Part shown: positions 43,626-52,034 of the stretch, one piece after another | Layout of the letters: the number at the start of each line of letters is the position of its first letter | How positions within the stretch are numbered: the stretch's first letter is position 1 | Origin: Pyxidicoccus xibeiensis | GTDB lineage: Bacteria > Myxococcota > Myxococcia > Myxococcales > Myxococcaceae | Direction: 5' to 3' | Assembly (NCBI RefSeq): GCF_024198175.1 | Contig: NZ_JAJVKV010000011.1 | Coordinates: 62,001-126,000 of the forward strand | DNA: 64,000 bases | Program-made: the position numbers and the translations under genes | The notes under the pieces: generated by a model | Told to the model about the DNA's origin: nothing | What the model saw: only the letters and a program-made list of their open reading frames with translations | Databases searched by the model: none

Positions 43626-46511
43626 GTGACGGCGTCTGACACAGGCGCCAGTAACTTCGACGCATCCCTGGGTTGCCTGGTCCTGCCCGCGCTGGAGGAA
43701 CTGGCAACCCAGCTCGAGCGGGTTACTGGGTTGGCTCCCGGCGAACGCGACATCGTCGTCGCCGCGACGCGTGAATCGCTCTATGCAGTGCTCTCCCGGA
43801 AGCTGACCCGCCTGCTCGTCCTCGAGCTGAACGCCGCGCGCGTGATGGGACGGCTCACCGGTGAGGATGCCGCCCAGCGCTGGGCCCAGTTCCTGGAGCT
43901 CTCGTCCCAGCGCGCTTTCTGGGATGGCCTCGCGGGCCCGTACCCGACGCTGCTGTCCCGCGTCGGCCGCATCCTGCGCAACCGCTGCGCCGCCTCGCTG
44001 CGCTTCGCCGAGCGCTGGGCCGCCGACCGCGCCCGCCTCGACGGGTTGTGCGGAGGCCCGCCCGGTGAGCTGGAGGAGCTCAGCTTCGGCGCCGGAGACA
44101 GTCATTGCGGCGGTCAGACGGTCTCACTGCTCCGCTGCCAGGGCGGGCGGCTCGTCTACAAGCCCCGCTCGCTGGCCATCGACGTGGCCCTGCGCGACTT
44201 CATCACCGGGCTGGCGCGGCAGCACGACAGCGCCATGGCCATCCGGGTTCCCCTGGCGGTGATGGGCGAGGCCCACGGCTGGGCCGAGTTCATTCCGCAC
44301 CGCTACGCCTCCAGCAGGGAGGAGCTGCTCAGCTTCTACCGTGGCATCGGCCACTGGCTCGCCATCATGCGGCTGCTGGGCGGCAGCGACCTGCACGCGG
44401 AGAACCTCATCGCCCACGGGGGAAGCCCCGTCGTCGTGGACTGCGAGACGCTCTTCACCCCGAAGCTCCCACCGTCCCCATCGGGGCTGGGCCAGGCGCT
44501 GGACCGCGCGGCCGAGCTCGTCGGCGGCACCGTGCTCTCCATCGGCCTGCTGCCGGGACGCGGCGAGGGCCTGGGCTGGCGCGGCGTGGACAGCTCCGCC
44601 GTGGGAATGCTCCCCGGCCAGCAGCCGCGTCTGCAGCAGCCCGGCGTCGTCAAGGCTGGCACCGACGAGGCGCGTATCGGCGCCACCCAGGTCGAGGCGC
44701 CGGTCTCCCAGAATCATCCCAGCCCGGAGCCCGCCCTGGCCCGGTACTGGCCCGAGGTCCTCAGCAGCTTCGACGAGCTGACCAGGACGCTGCGCCGGCT
44801 CGACTCGACAGGACAGCTGCGGAGCATGCTGGAGGGCTTCGACGCCTGCCGCATCCGCGTCGTCACGCGGACGACCGAGGTCTACTCCGAGCTGGCCCGC
44901 ATGCTGTGGCACCCCGTGTCACTGCACAAGGATGCCCCGCCGCGCCAGCGCGCCAGGGAGCTGCTGGCGAAGATGGCGGCCAACGTCTCCACGGCCCCCG
45001 GCGACCCGGCGGTCATCGAGGCCGAGGTCGAGGAGCTGCTCGACGGCGACATCCCCGTCTTCACCACCGTGGCCCGCCACGGCCAGCTGGAGGGCCCGCG
45101 TGGCACCTCCTGGCTGCCGCCCCGGAACCTGGTGGACGCCGCGCTGGAGCACTGGCGCGGCGCCGACTTCAAGCTGGAGCGCAACGTCATCCAGTCCGCG
45201 CTGGTCAGCGCCTACATCAACGACGGTTGGCGCCCGGAGGAAGTGCCGCGCCGGCCCGAGCGGGTGAAGACGGACGCGCTCGACCTGCGCCGCCGTCGCA
45301 TCGTGGCGCGCATCATGGGTGACCTCTGCTCCACCGCCATTCGTGGCGGGGACGGCAGCGTCACCTGGATTGCCCCCATCTTCCGGCCCACCGGCTGGTC
45401 CGTACAGCCGCTGGAGCAGGACCTCTACGGAGGCACCTCGGGGGTGGCGCTCCTGGTGGGCGCGTACCTGCGCGAGGCTGTCGCCGGCCGCGCCGACCCG
45501 GTGGAGGGCCTGGAGGCCCTGCTCGCCTCCACGCTGCGCACCCTGGACCTCGCCGAGGCCCGGCCCGGCGTGCAGCGCGCCCGGGGCGTGAAGCTCCGGC
45601 CCCAGGCGCCGGGCGCCTATATCGGCCTCGGCTCGCAGCTCTGGACGCGCCTCGTCCTCGCCGGCTGGGGCATGGACCGGGGCGACGGCGTGGCACGCGC
45701 CGCCGCGCTCGCGGAAGGCATTCCCGAGGCCGCCGCGGCCGACGACATCCACGACATCCTCACGGGCAAGGCCGGCGCCATCGCGCCCCTGCTCGCGCTG
45801 TACCGGAAGACCGCGGACGCGCGCCACCTGGAGCTGGCCCGCCAGCTGGGCGACAAGCTGTGCGACCTGGCGCAGCGCAAGGGCGACGGGGCCTTCTGGG
45901 TGCACCAGAGCTGGCCGGAGGGCGTCGGCGGCTTCGCGCACGGTGTCACCGGCATCGGTTGGGCGCTGACGCGGCTCGCCCGGGTGACGGGCGCTCCCCG
46001 CCATGCGCAGACGGCGCGAGCGGCCTTCGCCTTCGAGGAGTCCCTCTTCGATGAAGGCGAGCAGAACTGGCTGGACCTGCGCCTGCTCGAAGGCCTGAAG
46101 ACGGCGGCCGCGTGGTGTCACGGCTCGGTGGGCATCGGCCTGGCGCACGCCGACCTCGACCCCAGGATGGAGAGCCCGCAGACGCGGCTGATGCTGCGCA
46201 GGGCCGCCGCGGCGACGTGGCGCATGGGCTTTGGCTGGAACCACTGCGCCTGCCATGGAGACCTGGGCGCGTGGGAGCTGCTGGACCGCGCCATTGCCGC
46301 CGGTGAGGGCCCCGAGGGACTGACGCGGGAGCACCTGCTGGGCACGATTCTGACCAGCATCGAGGAGCAGGGCCCGTCCTGCGGAATGGCGCGGGATGCC
46401 TTCGTCCCGGGCCTGCTGCCGGGCCTGGGCGGCGTCGCCTACCAGCTGCTCCGGGCGCACCCGGAGAACGGGCTGCCTTCGATTCTGCTGGTCGGGGGTG
46501 GGGACCTCTGA
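43626..46511 (+). CDS. lanM: class II lanthipeptide synthetase LanM
   Basis: A 961-residue bifunctional enzyme with a GTG start. The N-terminal dehydratase (DUF4135) region includes GGSDLHAENLIAHGG (Asp255, His257, Asn260) and VVVDCETLF (Asp272, Glu274), and phosphorylates Ser/Thr of the precursor before elimination. The C-terminal LanC-like cyclase, from about residue 620, has GFAHGVTGIGWAL, WCHGSVGIGLA and NHCACHGDLG, with zinc ligands Cys831, Cys876 and His877. Both halves look intact. It immediately follows the precursor gene. The protein would install dehydroalanine/dehydrobutyrine and (methyl)lanthionine rings in the cytoplasm. Confidence 0.95.
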   Translation: MTASDTGASNFDASLGCLVLPALEELATQLERVTGLAPGERDIVVAATRESLYAVLSRKLTRLLVLELNAARVMGRLTGEDAAQRWAQFLELSSQRAFWDGLAGPYPTLLSRVGRILRNRCAASLRFAERWAADRARLDGLCGGPPGELEELSFGAGDSHCGGQTVSLLRCQGGRLVYKPRSLAIDVALRDFITGLARQHDSAMAIRVPLAVMGEAHGWAEFIPHRYASSREELLSFYRGIGHWLAIMRLLGGSDLHAENLIAHGGSPVVVDCETLFTPKLPPSPSGLGQALDRAAELVGGTVLSIGLLPGRGEGLGWRGVDSSAVGMLPGQQPRLQQPGVVKAGTDEARIGATQVEAPVSQNHPSPEPALARYWPEVLSSFDELTRTLRRLDSTGQLRSMLEGFDACRIRVVTRTTEVYSELARMLWHPVSLHKDAPPRQRARELLAKMAANVSTAPGDPAVIEAEVEELLDGDIPVFTTVARHGQLEGPRGTSWLPPRNLVDAALEHWRGADFKLERNVIQSALVSAYINDGWRPEEVPRRPERVKTDALDLRRRRIVARIMGDLCSTAIRGGDGSVTWIAPIFRPTGWSVQPLEQDLYGGTSGVALLVGAYLREAVAGRADPVEGLEALLASTLRTLDLAEARPGVQRARGVKLRPQAPGAYIGLGSQLWTRLVLAGWGMDRGDGVARAAALAEGIPEAAAADDIHDILTGKAGAIAPLLALYRKTADARHLELARQLGDKLCDLAQRKGDGAFWVHQSWPEGVGGFAHGVTGIGWALTRLARVTGAPRHAQTARAAFAFEESLFDEGEQNWLDLRLLEGLKTAAAWCHGSVGIGLAHADLDPRMESPQTRLMLRRAAAATWRMGFGWNHCACHGDLGAWELLDRAIAAGEGPEGLTREHLLGTILTSIEEQGPSCGMARDAFVPGLLPGLGGVAYQLLRAHPENGLPSILLVGGGDL

Positions 46512-46606
46512 GCACGGACGCCAGCCAGGTCGAGCTGGAGACACCGTACTGGCGCCTCGACGGGGCGGCGCAGCCAGGACACGGGCTGCTGGCGCTCGGC
46601 CGGCGC

Positions 46607-48409
46607 GTGGGCCTGGCCGTCCAGCCGGTGCTGTCCGTGCTGCGCCGCGCCGCGCCCCGGGCCGCGCTCGCGGTCATCTTCTGCCAGCTCGTCGCGGGCG
46701 CGGCCACCACGTGGGCCCTGCTGCTCACGACGAGCGTCCTCGGACAGCTCCTGTCCGGCGGCACCGGCGCACAGCGGCTGGAGGCCGCCCTCCCCACCCT
46801 GCTCCTGCTGGGCGGCGTGCAGGCGGTCCGGATGGGCCTGGAGACGGCCACCAACGTGGCCCGTGCGTACCTCGTCCCGCGCGTGTTCCGGGTCGCCGAG
46901 GAGGCGCTCTTCCGGGTCAGCCTCCAGGTGGACCTGGCGTCCTTCGACGACCCCGGCTTCTACGACCGGCTGCACCGCGCCCGGGACCGGGGCGTCATGC
47001 ACATGGAGGGCGCCACGACGTGCCTCGTCGAGGCGCTCCGTGCCGCGTTCTCGGTCTTCGGCGCGGTGCTCGCGCTGCTCTGGCTCCACCCGCTGCTGTT
47101 GCCCCTCCTGGGGGTCGCCCTGCTGCCCCAGGGCTGGGCGGTGCTCCACGCGGCGAGGCTGCAATACTCCGGCATGGCGACGACCATCTCCCTCACGCGC
47201 CAGGTCCACATGATGGCGGAGCTCGCCACGCAGCGGGAGTCCGCGCCGGAGATTCGCACCAACCAGGCCCAGGACTACGTGCTCGCCGAGTACCAGCGCA
47301 GCGCCGTGGCGCTGCAGGACCACCTGGTCCGCCTGGGCATCGCCGAGGCGCGCTCCACCGCCTTCGGCCGGATGCTGTCCGGCCTCGGCCTGGTCGCCAC
47401 CTTCGTCGCGCTCGGGATGATGCTGCAGGCGCGCTGGCTGGAGCTGGCCGTCGCCGGCACGGCGGTCATCGCCGTGCGCAGCGCGAGCGCGGCGCTCGCC
47501 CTGTTCATGCAGATGGCGCATGGCCTGTTCGAGAAGGGCCTGTATATCAGCGACTACCGCGAGTTCATCGAGCAGTCCTCGCAGCGGGCCCGGCCCGCCA
47601 CGGCGGGGGTGAAGGCGCCGGAGAACCCGGGACGCATCGAGCTGCAGGGCGTGGGGTTCCACTACCCGGGCCAGGAGGGCCGGCTGGCGCTGCGCGACAT
47701 CTCCCTGACCATCGAGGCCGGGCAGAGCATCGCCCTCGTCGGGGAGAATGGCTCGGGCAAGACGACGCTGGCCAAGCTGATTGCCGGGCTCTACCCGCCG
47801 ACCTCCGGCCGCATCACCTGGGATGGCATCGACCTGCGGGAGATGTCACCCGACAGCCTCGCGGACCGGGTGGTCATGGTGCTGCAGGACCCCATCCGCT
47901 GGCCGCGCAGCGCCCGGGACAACGTCCGCCTCGGCCGCCACCAGCGGGTGGACCCGGACGCCCGCATGCTGCTCCAGTCCGCCGAGCAGTCGCGCGCCCT
48001 CGAAGTCGTGGAGAACCTGCCGCAGGGCTGGGACACCCTCCTGTCGCGCCAGTTCCGGGGCGGCATGGACCTGTCGGGCGGGCAGTGGCAGCGGCTCGCC
48101 GTGGCGCGCGGCCTGTACCGGGACGCCCCGCTGGTCATCTGGGACGAGCCGACGGCGCCGCTGGATGCCAGGGCCGAGCATGCCGTCTACGAGTCGCTCC
48201 GGCAGCTGGCCCGAAACCGCACCGTGCTCCTCATCACCCACCGGCTGGCCAGCGTCCGCAACGCCGACCGCATCTACTTCCTGGAGCGGGGCGCCGTGGT
48301 CGAGCAGGGGCGCCACGAGGAGCTGATGACGCTGAACGGGCGCTACGCCGAGCTCTATCGCCTCCAGACGCGGCTGCACGGGCTGGAGGAGGACGCCCCC
48401 GGAAGATGA
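46607..48409 (+). CDS. ABC exporter of the lanthipeptide cluster, no C39 peptidase domain
   Basis: A 600-residue fused membrane-plus-ATPase half transporter. About six spans fill residues 1-300; then the ATPase has GENGSGKTT (Gly379-Thr387), LSGGQWQ from residue 489, VIWDEPTAPLDARAEHAVYE and ITHRL. The N-terminal C39 protease domain of LanT(p) transporters is absent. GTG 46607 is the only usual start, but the frame is open and coding-like right back to the LanM stop, and a CTG at 46508 overlaps that stop (CTGA) after GGTGGGGA; this would add 33 residues. It could also be a multidrug exporter, but its position argues for export of the modified peptide. Confidence 0.85.
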   Translation: MGLAVQPVLSVLRRAAPRAALAVIFCQLVAGAATTWALLLTTSVLGQLLSGGTGAQRLEAALPTLLLLGGVQAVRMGLETATNVARAYLVPRVFRVAEEALFRVSLQVDLASFDDPGFYDRLHRARDRGVMHMEGATTCLVEALRAAFSVFGAVLALLWLHPLLLPLLGVALLPQGWAVLHAARLQYSGMATTISLTRQVHMMAELATQRESAPEIRTNQAQDYVLAEYQRSAVALQDHLVRLGIAEARSTAFGRMLSGLGLVATFVALGMMLQARWLELAVAGTAVIAVRSASAALALFMQMAHGLFEKGLYISDYREFIEQSSQRARPATAGVKAPENPGRIELQGVGFHYPGQEGRLALRDISLTIEAGQSIALVGENGSGKTTLAKLIAGLYPPTSGRITWDGIDLREMSPDSLADRVVMVLQDPIRWPRSARDNVRLGRHQRVDPDARMLLQSAEQSRALEVVENLPQGWDTLLSRQFRGGMDLSGGQWQRLAVARGLYRDAPLVIWDEPTAPLDARAEHAVYESLRQLARNRTVLLITHRLASVRNADRIYFLERGAVVEQGRHEELMTLNGRYAELYRLQTRLHGLEEDAPGR

Positions 48410-49848
48410 CGACCTCGACTGAAGCCGAAGCGCGCTGCCGGGACGTGGACTGGTCTCCCCTGCGCACGGCCCTCGAGGGCGCGGTGATTGTTCCCGGAGA
48501 TGAGCAGCTGCTCCTGGCCAACAAGCAGTTCGCGGCCGGCCGGCCGTTGCTTCCGCTCCAGGCCCTGGTGCGCTGCCGGAACACCGCCGACGTCCAGCGC
48601 ACGCTGGAGTTCCTCGTGCGGCACGAGCTGCCCTTCTCGGTGCGCAGCGGCGGGCATTGCTTCGCCGACCTGTCCACCCGCGCGCCCGTCGTCGTCGACC
48701 TCTCGGAGAACAACCGCGTCGAGCCCCAGGAAGGCCTCGCCGTCATCGGCCCGGGCGCCCTGTCCGCCGAGGTCAGCAGGCGCCTGGCCTCCGTGGGGCG
48801 TGTCGTCCCCACTGGAGGCTGTCCCCGCGTGGCCCTCGGCGGACTCGCGCTCGTCGGAGGCTTCGGCTTCCTCGGACGCCGCCACGGGCTCACCACCGAC
48901 CAGGTCGAACGTCTGGAGGTGGTCCGTGCCGACGGCAGCGTGGTCCATGCGAGCGCGGGCGAGGCGCCGGACCTCTACTGGGCGCTGCGCGGCTCGGGCA
49001 CCGCCGGCTTCGGCATCGTCACCCGGCTGACGCTGCGAACGTTTCCCCTGGAGGCGCTCACCGTCGTCAACGGCAGGTGGGCCCCGACGGAGGCCGCCGG
49101 GCTGATGGAGCTCTGGCAACGGCACGCGCCCGACGCGGAGGACGACGTCAACCTGGAGCTGGGCCTCGTCGCGCCGGACGACCCGGAGCTGCCGACCTAC
49201 GTGGAGCTCTTCGGCGTCATCCTCGGCAGTGAGGCCGGTGCAGCGAACCACCTGAGAGCGTGGGAGCGCCACCTGGGGCCGCTGGCCTCCGGACTGCGCA
49301 CGTGGCGGCTGCCTCCGGCCGAGGCGGCGGACTACCTCGTCGGGCTCCTCGACCACGAGACGGCACCGGCGTGGATGCCCAGCCTCCCCTACAGGCACAC
49401 GGGCTACCAGTTCACCCGCTCCAACTTCTTCGACGAGCCCCTGGCGCCGGAGTCCATCCAGGCCTGCGTCGAGCAGTTCCAGGCCGACCGTCGCTACGCC
49501 CAGCACCGCGAGCTGGAGCTCATCCCCTGGGGCGGTGCGTATGCACGCTCCAACGAGGGCTCCAGCTTCATCCACCGCAAGGCGCGCATGATGCTCCGCC
49601 ACACCGGCACGGTGGGCTCGCGGTCGTCGGAAGCGCTGCGTGAGCATGCGCGCGGGTGGGTGGATGCCTCGCAGGCCACCGTGCGCCGTCACGCCAATGG
49701 CCATGTCTACCAGGGCTACGCGGACCTGCGCCTGGACGACCCTCACCGTGCCTATTACGGGGACAGCCTTCCGCGGCTCCGGCACCTCAAGCACGAGTAC
49801 GACCCGCACGACGTCTTCCGCCACGCCCAGAGCCTTCCTCCGCGGTGA
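48406..49848 (+). CDS. FAD-dependent oxidoreductase, berberine-bridge type
   Basis: A 480-residue flavoprotein whose ATG overlaps the exporter stop (ATGA). The PCMH FAD-binding domain has FSVRSGGHCF with His84, and TGGCPRVALGG with Cys139, the two positions that hold FAD covalently in bicovalent members. The C-terminal BBE domain ends in QGYADLRLDDP and RLRHLKHEYDPHDVF. Family enzymes oxidise alcohols, amines or carbon-carbon bonds in natural products, including some RiPPs. Sharing an operon with LanM suggests an oxidative modification of the peptide. No signal peptide, so it would act before export. The substrate and type of oxidation are unknown. Confidence 0.9.
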   Translation: MTTSTEAEARCRDVDWSPLRTALEGAVIVPGDEQLLLANKQFAAGRPLLPLQALVRCRNTADVQRTLEFLVRHELPFSVRSGGHCFADLSTRAPVVVDLSENNRVEPQEGLAVIGPGALSAEVSRRLASVGRVVPTGGCPRVALGGLALVGGFGFLGRRHGLTTDQVERLEVVRADGSVVHASAGEAPDLYWALRGSGTAGFGIVTRLTLRTFPLEALTVVNGRWAPTEAAGLMELWQRHAPDAEDDVNLELGLVAPDDPELPTYVELFGVILGSEAGAANHLRAWERHLGPLASGLRTWRLPPAEAADYLVGLLDHETAPAWMPSLPYRHTGYQFTRSNFFDEPLAPESIQACVEQFQADRRYAQHRELELIPWGGAYARSNEGSSFIHRKARMMLRHTGTVGSRSSEALREHARGWVDASQATVRRHANGHVYQGYADLRLDDPHRAYYGDSLPRLRHLKHEYDPHDVFRHAQSLPPR

Positions 49849-49939
49849 GCACGCCGTCCCGGGTCCGCTTGTTCAAGTCCAAAACACAACGCATCCAGCC
49901 GCGTCGGCTCCCAGGTGGCGCCGTGGTACGAGCGGGGAC

Positions 49940-50320
49940 GTGCTCACCATTCGCACGTCCCAGATGCAGGCCTTCGTCACGCAGCGCGAGCGTGTCTTTG
50001 CGCAGTGGGCCCTGCCCCACCTGTTGCGGCGCGCCCCCGGGGCCCTCGCGGCGCTTCCAGGCCCGGAGCAGGAACGACGCGTCATGCTGGCCATTCGCCG
50101 GGCTCGGACCTGGGGCCTGTGGACGGGTGAAGGGCTCCTCGAGTTCGTCTCGCTGATGTTCGAGGTGGCCCCCAGGTTCGACGAGCACCCCGTCGTGCAG
50201 GCCCTCCTGCACGACGCGGAGCAGCCACCGGATGCGTCCGTCCACCTGCTGCGCTTCCGGCTGGAGCCGGGCGCGGTCGCCGAGCTGCGGCAGCGGTACG
50301 AAGACGCCCACTGGGAATGA
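49940..50320 (+). CDS. small hypothetical protein (MLTIRTSQMxAF type)
   Basis: A 126-residue protein from GTG 49940, after AGCGGGG. It begins LTIRTSQMQAFVTQRERVFA, has two helical-looking segments (RVMLAIRRARTWGLWTGEG, EFVSLMFEVAPRFDEH) and a helical C-terminus. I have seen similar small proteins next to secreted-effector or contractile-injection loci, but cannot confirm this here. It lies 91 bp after the flavoprotein and 37 bp before the amidoligase-like gene, in the same direction. Role unknown. Confidence 0.6.
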   Translation: MLTIRTSQMQAFVTQRERVFAQWALPHLLRRAPGALAALPGPEQERRVMLAIRRARTWGLWTGEGLLEFVSLMFEVAPRFDEHPVVQALLHDAEQPPDASVHLLRFRLEPGAVAELRQRYEDAHWE

Positions 50321-50357
50321 CGCGCCTGGGTGCACGCCGTCGCCGGAGCCCGCGGAC

Positions 50358-52034
50358 ATGACCTTGCCCCCCTACCCTCCCATCCGGTCCGAAGACTTCG
50401 CGGACTTCTCGGACGCGCCGTCCACAGGCATCCAGGCGACGTGCGACCTCCCGGACAACTCGTGCTCGCTGACGGGCCTTGCCATCACGTTCCGCGAGGC
50501 CCTGTTCCAGAATCAGAAACCTCATTTCTGGACGGAGCGGGGGCATGCCCCGGTCGGCCTGTGCGAGCCGGGCCGCTATCACGTCCCGATGAGGGCGCCG
50601 GGGACACGAGGGTTCCTGGGCGACTACGCGGTGGTCGTCTCCATCGAGAACCCGGAGCGGGTCGCCAGCGTGCTCATCCGGGTGATGAAGCCCCACGCGG
50701 ACGTGCCGCTGGTGTCCTTTTCCGTCGCCCCAGCCAATGCGGCACAGGGAGTCCCGCTGTCCACCCTCCAGGATGTCCTGCTCCCCGGGAATGGGCCCTA
50801 CAAGCTCGTCGTGAAGCTCATTCCCACCGCGGAGACCATCTTCGTGAAGCAGGGCACCGGCTGGGTCTACCTCGACGATGACGCGCCCACCTTCGGCTTC
50901 GAGTTCGAGTTCGTCCGGCCGGAGTACCTGGACGAGCGCCTCACGGACTCCCAGGCGCTGCACAACCTCGCCGTCCCGGACCTCGAAAAATGGAGGAAGG
51001 CGCTGGAAGCGCTCAAGGCCGGTCCGGAACTGACGCCGGAGACCGACTTCGAAATCTCCAGGGAAGAAGATGCCGACCACTATTCGATTACACAGTTGAA
51101 GTCGGGGAGCTTCCTCGTGCGCTACAGGCAGCTCGGCTGGGACATGAAGATTCACTACGACTCGGGCTGCATCGAGGTGAATGGCGCGCCCCGCACCCGG
51201 CGTGGCCATGAGCCGCTCGCGGGAATCATCCAGAAGCACATCTTCGGCATCGCGCAGAGCATCGGCCTGGCGCCGAACATCGACCCTCGAACGGGCAATG
51301 GGGCAGGTCACCTGCACATCGGCCTGAAGCCCACCTTCTGGACGAACCCGCTGCTGCGCTACAACTTCCTGGTGAGTTTCTTCAACTTCGCCACATGGGG
51401 CTGCGGCGTCTTCTACCGGGACTTCGGCCAGGCGTACCCGCTGCTCGTCTCCGTGGCGCCCGAAGAGGTCCAGGCGTTCTTCAAGGCCAGGGGTGGCATG
51501 CTGCCCCATGACCGGTTCTTCAACGAGTTCGAGCTCAAGTTCTACCAGGGCCGGGCCTTCCTCAAGGCCGAGTACACGGTCTCAGACACGCAGAAGTACC
51601 AGAGCCTGTCCGTGCAGAACCTCGCCCGCTACAGCCGCAAGGAGACGTTCGAGATTCGCGCGCTGCGCTCGCAGACCTCCTTCAAGGGCTTCGACGTGCT
51701 GATGGAGCTGGTGGAGCGGAAGCTCGACTCGCTGCGTCCCCTGGAGGCCCGCCTCGAGGTGAAGCCGAAGTCGGGCGAGCGACTGAAGGCGCTCCGCGAA
51801 TACATCTCAAAGCGTCAGAGCCAGGGCCAGCTCACCAAGGAGGTGGACTACTACCGGGGCTGCGCCACCACTGGCGATCCGGAGCTGGAGGGCCGGTGTG
51901 ACGAGCTGTGCCAGGAGCATGGCCTCGAGGAGCTCGAGGAGTACCTCGCGGGCACGGGCATGACGGTGGAGCAGCTGCGCGACAACCTCCGGCTCATGGG
52001 CCCGCCCGGGCCCGGCCCGGCGACGCAGCACTAG
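50358..52034 (+). CDS. amidoligase-like protein (glutamine synthetase superfamily)
   Basis: A 558-residue protein in two parts. Residues 1-170 form an unknown domain rich in beta strands. From residue 179 the signatures of PF12224-type amidoligases appear in order: FGFEFEF (Glu182, Glu184, metal/ATP site), GHLHIGLK (His318, His320) and EIRALRSQTSFKGFDVL (Glu432, Arg434). This order and spacing suits the carboxylate-amine ligase fold related to glutamine synthetase and GCS2. Such enzymes form amide bonds on metabolites or peptides using ATP. The call is by motif recognition, not alignment. The C-terminal 120 residues are helical. It is followed with no gap by the TIGR02996 gene (stop TAG then ATG), so the two are coupled. 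Confidence 0.6.
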   Translation: MTLPPYPPIRSEDFADFSDAPSTGIQATCDLPDNSCSLTGLAITFREALFQNQKPHFWTERGHAPVGLCEPGRYHVPMRAPGTRGFLGDYAVVVSIENPERVASVLIRVMKPHADVPLVSFSVAPANAAQGVPLSTLQDVLLPGNGPYKLVVKLIPTAETIFVKQGTGWVYLDDDAPTFGFEFEFVRPEYLDERLTDSQALHNLAVPDLEKWRKALEALKAGPELTPETDFEISREEDADHYSITQLKSGSFLVRYRQLGWDMKIHYDSGCIEVNGAPRTRRGHEPLAGIIQKHIFGIAQSIGLAPNIDPRTGNGAGHLHIGLKPTFWTNPLLRYNFLVSFFNFATWGCGVFYRDFGQAYPLLVSVAPEEVQAFFKARGGMLPHDRFFNEFELKFYQGRAFLKAEYTVSDTQKYQSLSVQNLARYSRKETFEIRALRSQTSFKGFDVLMELVERKLDSLRPLEARLEVKPKSGERLKALREYISKRQSQGQLTKEVDYYRGCATTGDPELEGRCDELCQEHGLEELEEYLAGTGMTVEQLRDNLRLMGPPGPGPATQH

